From JBIOWF01 sp044868295 (GTDB lineage: Bacteria > Actinomycetota > Actinomycetes > Streptosporangiales > Streptosporangiaceae), in assembly GCA_044868295.1 (NCBI GenBank), contig JBIOWF010000359.1, positions 1-17,888 of the forward strand: a stretch of DNA of 17,888 bases, written 5' to 3'. Below are positions 13,801-17,888 of this stretch, in pieces. The translations under genes and the position numbers were made by a program. Within the stretch, counting starts at the first letter, position 1; each line of letters opens with the position of its first letter. A model generated the notes under the pieces. That model saw nothing but the letters and a program-made list of their open reading frames with translations. It searched no databases and was not told the DNA's origin.

Positions 13801-14098
13801 AGGGGACCTCGATGGAGGTGACCGCCCGCCTGGGCGGGCGCGGCGGGCTGAGCGGCCCGGCGTTGGTGATCAGTTCAAGCGGCGCCCCCGAGCCTCGGGA
13901 CAGCCATCCGATGACGAACGGCCGGTCGCGCTGCGCGGCGGACAGGACGGCCGGAAGGACCGTGACGAAGTCCCACTCCGCGGACGAGCTGCGGGACGGC
14001 GCAGTGATCGCCTGGATCCGGTACCACGGTCCGCTCAGCGGGAACGGATGCACGACGCCGTTGCCCGCGGCCGGAGCCTGGTTCATCCTCGGTTCCAT
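10874..14098 (-). CDS. Large HerA/VirB4-type P-loop ATPase (DUF87)
   Basis: A 1074-residue protein. The N-terminal 360 residues show a coiled-coil-like stretch (182-228) and no known domain. The ATPase core has Walker A GATGSGKS (376-383), Walker B VIVIEEAH (610-617), and the HerA-like sensor segment EIRAYGEGIIVAEQIPTKL (642-660) with KNTALKVVHRL (666-676). Four cysteines (740, 747, 751, 757) in a 20-residue cluster may bind a metal. A Gly/Thr/Asn/Val-rich linker precedes the final 110 residues. HerA/FtsK/VirB4 enzymes form hexamers that move DNA or protein. Start ATG 14098 is chosen for GAGG 9 nt upstream; ATG 14115 and 14086 are alternatives. It lies 284 bp downstream of the VirD4-like gene on the same strand and is probably its partner. 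Confidence 0.85.
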   Translation of the reverse strand: MEPRMNQAPAAGNGVVHPFPLSGPWYRIQAITAPSRSSSAEWDFVTVLPAVLSAAQRDRPFVIGWLSRGSGAPLELITNAGPLSPPRPPRRAVTSIEVPSSGPQPLLFPGGARGVEIGEDWLVDLADLVWTPCPGRQAPPLSGHREPEPDDPKRPTLFESTLMTLMSRPFGWVVVAEPTDLLDAEVAHLRTQLNVLRQYGDASERSRFDAERAERRMQELDAFREAGLWNVRVLAGAAGPDELRQIAPVLVGSVEMSHHPYRLRSAMSGPARSAAVEPVYGFAAALGVNLQDQTDGAAAPFAATAGALAALAGLPRREVPGVRVLDAGFFDVTSEADVHGPAELIDLGAIVDGQERAVGTFRVPLATLNRHAFITGATGSGKSQTVRHLLEQLTKAGIPWLAIEPAKSEYAAMAGRVEQLAPLTVINPSAPDNVPFSVNPLAPEPGYPVQAHIDMVRALFMAAFDAEEPFPQIMSLALQRVYEANGWDVVTGGGIPGAAVQPAVPTLEQLQQHALEVIQEIGYGNEVQADVEGFISLRLRSLRVGSAGRFFEGGHPADIGGLLQRNVVLAIEDVANDEDKAFLMGTLIIRIVEHLRMRARQEKATGLQHVIVIEEAHRLLRDRGSQRASTHAVELLAGMLAEIRAYGEGIIVAEQIPTKLVSDVVKNTALKVVHRLPAEDDRQLVGAAMNLSEDQSRQVVSLQPGFAAVFADGMDRPLRIQVPLGEDRERTTLGPIPPICGRRSAACGRECRTGKACTLFELREADLLAVAPEWAWLRIWTDTVVLGFVTNRSLPGVPRILADIWAELPGKRRECLLATLVERSVARRAWSLRTWFDPTLLTEKAAEVAGGLLGSGGDAPAIQAGERPGPAWVIPQVRWLHEVDRLFPFGHPAPNLRSPAPPLDYALFGTDAAGRPYAHQGVNGPGGADNGAGGAVGTGAGNGAGTGVGTGVGTGVGGAAGNVGGNGARPELLGHRAKALRHHPLSMEVDRNRALAWRVVLGDDEYEGIQRDVSIVAIGVDPRERVRHLAQTMAAGWLETVLSWPRRFVIPFDGDTPAELSFTDHPQGADHPSP
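11229..11272. repeat. 12-bp repeat coding a Gly-Thr-Gly-Val linker
   Basis: CACCCCGGTGCC-type units repeat about three times with period 12 inside the HerA-like gene and encode GTGV runs. They sit in a longer low-complexity segment (about 11205-11335), likely a flexible linker. Confidence 0.85.
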
Positions 14099-14334
14099 TT
14101 CAGGCAGCCTCACCATGGGACGTTTCCCGTCCGACGCGCCTGTCCGGGCTCCCGTGAGTCCAGCAAATCCGCTCCCCACGCCGCGCTTGTGTGCCACCGC
14201 ACGCGATCGACGTTCCGCTGACGGCCGTGCCGCCAATCACGTTCGCCAAGAGGTGGTCACCTCCACACACCCAAAGTCTTTTGCCGGCCAACCGCGCACG
14301 TCCATATTGACGATGCCCTTACCCCGCGCGGACC
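14099..14334. other. Gap between the VirD4-like and HerA-like genes
   Basis: No supported gene here. It holds a 14-bp palindrome (GAGGTG, 2 nt, CACCTC at 14250-14263) and no TANNNT box at leaderless distance from the ATPase start. A 63-codon TTG ORF on the minus strand (14291 to 14100) has Cys/His residues but no ribosome site or family resemblance. Confidence 0.4.
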
Positions 14335-14393
14335 GTGTCATGGCCGCAAGCGCCGGTGTCACGGCCGCAAGCACCGGTGTCATCACCGCTTGC
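14335..14393. repeat. 21-bp tandem repeat ending in a hairpin at a stop codon
   Basis: GTGTCATGGCCGCAAGCGCCG repeats at 14335 and 14356, with a third, diverged copy from 14377 that contains the stop codon of the VirD4-like gene. Arms 14367-14372/14388-14393 and 14376-14379/14384-14387 form a stem with a 3-nt bulge and 4-nt loop that could end that gene's transcription. Confidence 0.8.
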
Positions 14394-16293
14394 GCCAGTC
14401 GAGGCGCGGCGGCGGGGGGCCCAGGTTGGGCGGTGGGACGTCCTCGTCGGGCGTTTGCGGCTCTTCGGGCTCCGGCGCGGCGACGGCTTTCGCCTTCTCG
14501 AACTCGCCGAGCGTGGTCTTGGGGAACGTCAGTATCGCCGGGTTGGCGTCGGCCAGCCGTACCCGACGTCCCTGGGAGGTGGCGTGCGTGACGATCACCG
14601 ACGTGGTGGGGAGCTGCTGGAGCTGGTGCGGCTCGACCAGGAACTCGCGGGAGCGCTGCAGCACCCCCTCGGCCACCTGCGGGGCGCTCCTCCCCCACTC
14701 GGTGGACTCGGTGATGTCCTCCTTGAGGTCCCCCTCGCCCGTCTCCTTCGTCTCGGTACGGCCGGCGCTGACGGTCGAGGTGTAGAAACCGTCGGTGCCG
14801 TTGACGGCGTTGCTGACCGTCTCGGTGAGCTGGGCGAGCTCCAGGCGGTGCTCGGTGCCGACATGCTCGCTGGCCACCCGGGCGTCCTCGGCGTTGCCGA
14901 GGCGCATGAAGGCCACGGCGGCGTGTCCCCGGCCCAGCCGCTCCCTGACGGACGGGGTGAGGCTGCGATAGGTCAGGACGAGCCCGGTCCTGGAGGTCTC
15001 GCAGGCGTCCATGAGCCGGTCGAGCACGTCGCCGCGCAGCTTGTCCGCCCCCGCGACGATGATCGTGTGGTACCACGGCCGCTCGCTCGCCGGTGACTGG
15101 CGCAGGATGTGGGTGAGCGCGGTGGCGACGTAGGTGCCGAGCACCCGGTTGCCGAACACCCCCGCCTGCCGGTCCATGCTCACGACCCGCAGCCGCGCCG
15201 GCGGCAGCCGTACGGCCTCGGAGCCGAGCGTCTCCAGCTTGCGCAGCTGCGACTCCAGCGCCCAGGCGCGCTCGATGACCACGCGGTCGGCGACTCCCCG
15301 GCCGAAGAGCGTGCCGATGCGCTCCAGTTGGGTGGCGGTGAGCAGGCCGAACCTCATGTCGTCCCGCGGGTCGCCGACCTGGGCGAGGGCCCGGAGCGCC
15401 GCGGTGACCTGACTGATGGTGGCGGTCTCGCCGAGCACCTCCAGGACCCGCTCCAGGATCGCGTTGTCGAACCCGATGTCCCTGCTGGTCTCCTCGCTCA
15501 CGCTGACGACGTGCGCCAGCACGTCGGCGAATGCCTCCGGCTTGAGGGTGGCACCGAGATCCAGCCTCGGCAGGTCGACCGGCAGCACCCAGACGAGCGG
15601 GTCGTCGCCGCCCCTCTTGGCCAGCTCGATGAGGTCCTTGGCGATCGCGCCCTCGGAGAGGTCGAGCACGGTGAGGTGACCGCCGCTGTAGAGCCGGGTG
15701 GCGCCCACCAGAGTGATCAGCGCCGACCACCCGGGGAGCGTTCCCCCGGCGACGTCGACGCGATCTATCTCGTCCGGTACGGCCACCGCGTACCAGGTGA
15801 GCTGCTTGTCGAACGTGCTCTTGCGATCAGCCCACTCCCGGTATTTCGCGGCGTGCTCCTCCTGGGCGAGGACGATCTCCCGGTCGCGGCGGGCCCGCTC
15901 CCGGTTGGCTCGCTCCAGGCGATCGTTGACCCGGGCGTTGACCGCACGGTTCCCCTGGAGGATCGCGTAGCCGCAGATCCCGGCCACGCCGCCCGCGGCG
16001 ACCAGGCCGATGGCGACGAACGACCAGTTCAACAGCCCCGTCACACCGAGGATGAGAATGCCACCGGCGAGGACCGCCATGAAGGTACGGAAGATCCGGA
16101 CCGGGCGGTTGAGCAGATCCTCCTGGAGCCGCTCCCGCGCGACCCAGTCAGGGTCGACCGGAATCTCCTCCACGTCCTCCCGGGCCGGGCGCTTGGGCGG
16201 CGGCCCCGGATCAGGATGCAGCAGAGCGTACTGCCAGCCCAGGTAGATCCGATCTGCCTGGAGCTGGGCATGCTCGGGGTGCAGGTCGCCCAC
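14383..16293 (-). CDS. Membrane protein with P-loop-less VirD4/TraG-like domain
   Basis: A 636-residue protein. After a short soluble N-terminus come two TM helices (about 69-88 and 91-112), then a charged coiled coil (113-165), then a large cytosolic domain. That domain follows the VirD4/TraG/TraD order: the place of the P-loop reads GGTLPGWSA (183-191), with no Lys-Ser/Thr; the hydrophobic Walker-B-like strand reads YHTIIVAGADKL (408-419); then TGLVLTYRSL and AFMRLGNAEDARVASEHVG (461-479), typical of the end of coupling ATPases; then VEPHQLQQLPTTSVIV and a Pro/Glu-rich tail. I infer an ATPase-dead coupling protein. Start GTG 16293 has GGAGG 4 nt upstream and TACGCT at 16321-16326. ATGs further upstream would overlap the divergent gene. 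Confidence 0.78.
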   Translation of the reverse strand: MGDLHPEHAQLQADRIYLGWQYALLHPDPGPPPKRPAREDVEEIPVDPDWVARERLQEDLLNRPVRIFRTFMAVLAGGILILGVTGLLNWSFVAIGLVAAGGVAGICGYAILQGNRAVNARVNDRLERANRERARRDREIVLAQEEHAAKYREWADRKSTFDKQLTWYAVAVPDEIDRVDVAGGTLPGWSALITLVGATRLYSGGHLTVLDLSEGAIAKDLIELAKRGGDDPLVWVLPVDLPRLDLGATLKPEAFADVLAHVVSVSEETSRDIGFDNAILERVLEVLGETATISQVTAALRALAQVGDPRDDMRFGLLTATQLERIGTLFGRGVADRVVIERAWALESQLRKLETLGSEAVRLPPARLRVVSMDRQAGVFGNRVLGTYVATALTHILRQSPASERPWYHTIIVAGADKLRGDVLDRLMDACETSRTGLVLTYRSLTPSVRERLGRGHAAVAFMRLGNAEDARVASEHVGTEHRLELAQLTETVSNAVNGTDGFYTSTVSAGRTETKETGEGDLKEDITESTEWGRSAPQVAEGVLQRSREFLVEPHQLQQLPTTSVIVTHATSQGRRVRLADANPAILTFPKTTLGEFEKAKAVAAPEPEEPQTPDEDVPPPNLGPPPPRLDWRKR

Positions 16294-16320
16294 CGGCCCT
16301 CCATGTCCGCCTCGATCACA

Positions 16321-16326
16321 AGCGTA
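16321..16326 (-). promoter_or_regulatory. -10 box of the VirD4-like/HerA operon
   Basis: TACGCT on the minus strand would start a leader of about 20 nt that includes the GGAGG (16298-16302) of the VirD4-like gene. No clear -35. Confidence 0.35.
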
Positions 16327-16424
16327 GGAGTTGGAATGCCTACGAGGGCAGGGTTCTCGCCATTCGGCCGCATTTCCAACCAACCCTGGGACGAATGCGG
16401 CGGATGGTTCAACTGTGGGCGTAC

Positions 16425-16430
16425 TACCAT
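16425..16430 (+). promoter_or_regulatory. -10 box of the anchored-protein operon (leaderless)
   Basis: TACCAT lies 8 nt before ATG 16439 with no Shine-Dalgarno. It shares the 145-bp divergent gap with the -10 of the opposite operon. Confidence 0.4.
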
Positions 16431-16438
16431 CGCTTCCC

Positions 16439-17092
16439 ATGACGTCATCCCCCCGTGGCGCCCGCCGTCGACGCCCGGTCCTGGTTCCGGTCGCCTCAGC
16501 GCTGGCAGCCGGCGGAATCGGCGTCACAGCCGCCCTGGGCGGCCTGAAGGACGCCCCGGACGAACCACCCCCCAAGGTGGCCCAGGGAGCAGTGATCGAC
16601 CAGGGCGAGTTCCGCACCCAGTTCATCAAGGCGATCGACACCACGGAGACCGGCTCCTTCGGGGACACGAAGCGCTACCTCGAACTCGTCCTCAAAGTCA
16701 CCAACATCGGCAACGAAACCACCACCGTGGGTTCCGTCCCGCGACCCGGAGACCGGGCCCTTCCCATCACCGGCTTCGCCGGCTCGCTCCTCCGCACCAC
16801 CCCTGAGATCAAGACAAAGTACGGCCCCGAGGCGTCCGTAGTGAGTTATGGGATCAAGAGCAATCAGTTGCATCCGGGAATCACGACCACAGTGGTCGTG
16901 AAGTACGAGTTGGAGCGCGCCGCCACCGCCCCGTCCGCGATCACCGTCGACGTGGGGAGCTTCACCTACCGAGAAGTCGGCGCACGGGACCAGACGCATT
17001 ATTGGCAACTCGTCGAAGACGACGAAGAGGACAAGTTCGTGCCGGCCGTGGCCGCCCAGGTCTCCCTTCCCGTACGGCAGGAGCATGGGTGA
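16439..17092 (+). CDS. Membrane-anchored extracytoplasmic beta-domain protein A
   Basis: A 217-residue protein with an Arg-rich cytoplasmic start (GARRRRP), one hydrophobic segment (about 13-35) and a Pro-rich linker (DEPPPK), then an outer domain of about 165 residues. The outer domain has alternating beta-type stretches including LELVLKVTNIGNETTTVG and TTTVVVKYELE, the pattern of DUF4352/telokin-like immunoglobulin folds. There is no lipobox or catalytic motif. It should face the cell-wall side as a single-pass anchored protein. It opens a three-gene operon divergent from the VirD4-like gene, and its stop codon overlaps the next start (TGATG). I do not recognise a named family with certainty. 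Confidence 0.75.
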   Translation: MTSSPRGARRRRPVLVPVASALAAGGIGVTAALGGLKDAPDEPPPKVAQGAVIDQGEFRTQFIKAIDTTETGSFGDTKRYLELVLKVTNIGNETTTVGSVPRPGDRALPITGFAGSLLRTTPEIKTKYGPEASVVSYGIKSNQLHPGITTTVVVKYELERAATAPSAITVDVGSFTYREVGARDQTHYWQLVEDDEEDKFVPAVAAQVSLPVRQEHG

Positions 17093-17760
17093 TGGCGGTG
17101 ACTCACCCCGAGACGAGAGCTCAGGCACCGTCAGGGAGCACGCCTGCGGCCCGGAAGGGTGTGGTGCGACGCGTCGTGGATTTCGTCATGGGCGTGGCGC
17201 TGGCTGCCGGCGCGGTTTATGCGCAGACGTTCTCCATGTCCTTCGAGCAGCGGAACTCCTTCCTCACCACGAAGGGCGCGATAGGACAGGCGGTGGTGAC
17301 CGACCGCTTCAGCGTCAAGGTCACATCCGTGACGGCGGCCCACGCCGTGGACACCAAGGACTTCAGCGGCAGGGTGACCAAGGTCGACAGCAGCAACGTG
17401 TTCCTCCTCGTGAACGTCTCCGCCACCACTCCGCGCGATCCCATGCGATTGTCCGCAACGACCCCACCGATTCTCCGCACCGCGGATGACCGGCGCTACA
17501 AGCCGACAGACAAGGTCGACGAAAGCCTTACGCTCTTCCACAAGTGGTTACAGCCGGGATGGTGGTCCGCCGGAGTTCTGGTCTTCGAGGTGCCCAAGGA
17601 CGCGCTGCCCGGGGCGAACCTCATCTTCATTCCGCCCAACGAAGTGATCGTCGACAACTTCGCACCCGAGGCGCAGATCGACCTTGGGCTGACCGACGCG
17701 GCAGCCGCAAAACTGATCTCGCAGGCAGAGGACTACCACTCTTTGGTGAACGGCTCATGA
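17092..17760 (+). CDS. Membrane-anchored extracytoplasmic beta-domain protein B
   Basis: A 222-residue protein: polar N-terminus with a basic patch (ARKGVVRR), one TM segment (about 28-46), then an outer domain beginning FEQRNSF. The outer domain has the DUF4352-like order FSVKVTSV, then VFLLVNVSATT, then the ligand-like strand WWSAGVLVFEVPKDAL and LIFIPP. Its layout parallels protein A, so the two may form a complex at the outer face of the membrane. Start ATG 17092 shares its A with the previous TGA and has AGGAG (17079-17083) 8 nt upstream, which means translational coupling. Its own stop overlaps the next ATG. Function unknown; no enzyme motif. Confidence 0.77.
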   Translation: MAVTHPETRAQAPSGSTPAARKGVVRRVVDFVMGVALAAGAVYAQTFSMSFEQRNSFLTTKGAIGQAVVTDRFSVKVTSVTAAHAVDTKDFSGRVTKVDSSNVFLLVNVSATTPRDPMRLSATTPPILRTADDRRYKPTDKVDESLTLFHKWLQPGWWSAGVLVFEVPKDALPGANLIFIPPNEVIVDNFAPEAQIDLGLTDAAAAKLISQAEDYHSLVNGS

Positions 17761-17888
17761 GCGAGACGCCCCCGGACGAGAATCAGCGTCCGAATCCGGA
17801 CAGCCCCGGCGAGAGGGACTGGTTCGCACCGCCGCCGAGCCAACCGTCGGACATCACCTATTCCGGCCCATTGCCACAACCCGCCCCC
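17757..17888 (+). CDS. Proline-rich protein, 3' end outside window
   Basis: ATG 17757 overlaps the previous stop (ATGA) and the frame stays open through 44 codons to the window end. The visible part is acidic and Pro-rich (MSETPPDENQ..., DWFAPPPSQP), typical of a disordered cytoplasmic head before a TM segment. It is the third gene of the operon and likely another anchored component; the domain that would show its role is outside the window. Confidence 0.7.
   Translation, partial: MSETPPDENQRPNPDSPGERDWFAPPPSQPSDITYSGPLPQPAP

Noticed and set aside
10844..14221. 1125-codon open frame on the plus strand
   Set aside because: It is antisense to the HerA-type ATPase, whose Walker motifs and sensor segment are clear. 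The plus-strand translation is Arg/Gly/Val/Asp-rich with no domain, a usual shadow in GC-rich DNA.
14100..14291. 63-codon ORF with several Cys and His upstream of the ATPase
   Set aside because: TTG start, no ribosome site, overlaps the likely ATPase start region, and no resemblance to a known small protein.
15109..16806. 565-codon open frame on the plus strand
   Set aside because: Mostly antisense to the VirD4-like gene and running out of frame into protein A; low-complexity translation.
1..17888. tRNA genes, insertion sequences, integrase or attachment sites
   Set aside because: I found no tRNA-like cloverleaf, transposase motif, terminal inverted repeat pair or integrase in either strand by reading; the last region is therefore not shown to be mobile.

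Overview
The window comes from a GC-rich actinomycete chromosome. GC-rich third codon positions, frequent GTG starts, the MurT-GatD peptidoglycan amidation pair, a Nur/Fur-type repressor, a nitrobindin and abundant leaderless genes point to the Actinomycetota. The Streptosporangiales (Streptosporangium/Nonomuraea type) are my best guess, but this is inference from gene style and not a database match.

Layout. Bases 1-4712 hold household and stress genes: the end of a small secreted protein (+), a CorA-family channel (-), a type-II asparaginase (-), D-aminoacyl-tRNA deacylase dtd (+), a YgfZ-like folate-binding protein (-) and a Fur-family regulator closest to Nur (-). Bases 4713-5143 have no conventional gene. 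They hold a promoter, a 13-codon ORF behind a Shine-Dalgarno that can pair with about 16 nt of the 16S 3' end, and a branched RNA fold closed by a perfect 11-bp stem followed by a U-rich run. Bases 5144-7956 encode a GNAT acetyltransferase (+), a nitrobindin-like protein (-), a DsrE-like protein (+) and GatD (-). MurT (-) follows, but the usually tight murT-gatD junction is split by a repeat array. A MarR regulator (-) sits divergently next to a CxxC redoxin (+) across an AT-rich operator-like gap.

Bases 10874-17888 are the most unusual part. A very large HerA/VirB4-type ATPase lies downstream of a two-TM protein that resembles the VirD4/TraG coupling ATPases but has no P-loop lysine. Both are divergent from a translationally coupled operon of two membrane-anchored extracytoplasmic beta-sandwich-like proteins and a third, proline-rich protein cut by the window edge. 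I read this as a candidate uncharacterised envelope-associated ATPase or translocation system.

Two genome-style signals recur. At least ten genes have a TANNNT -10 box 6-8 nt before the start codon, so most transcripts here are probably leaderless. Almost every gap between 5.7 and 9.8 kb, and the one at 14.3 kb, carries a different short tandem repeat array with a 14-48 bp unit, often abutting a stop codon.
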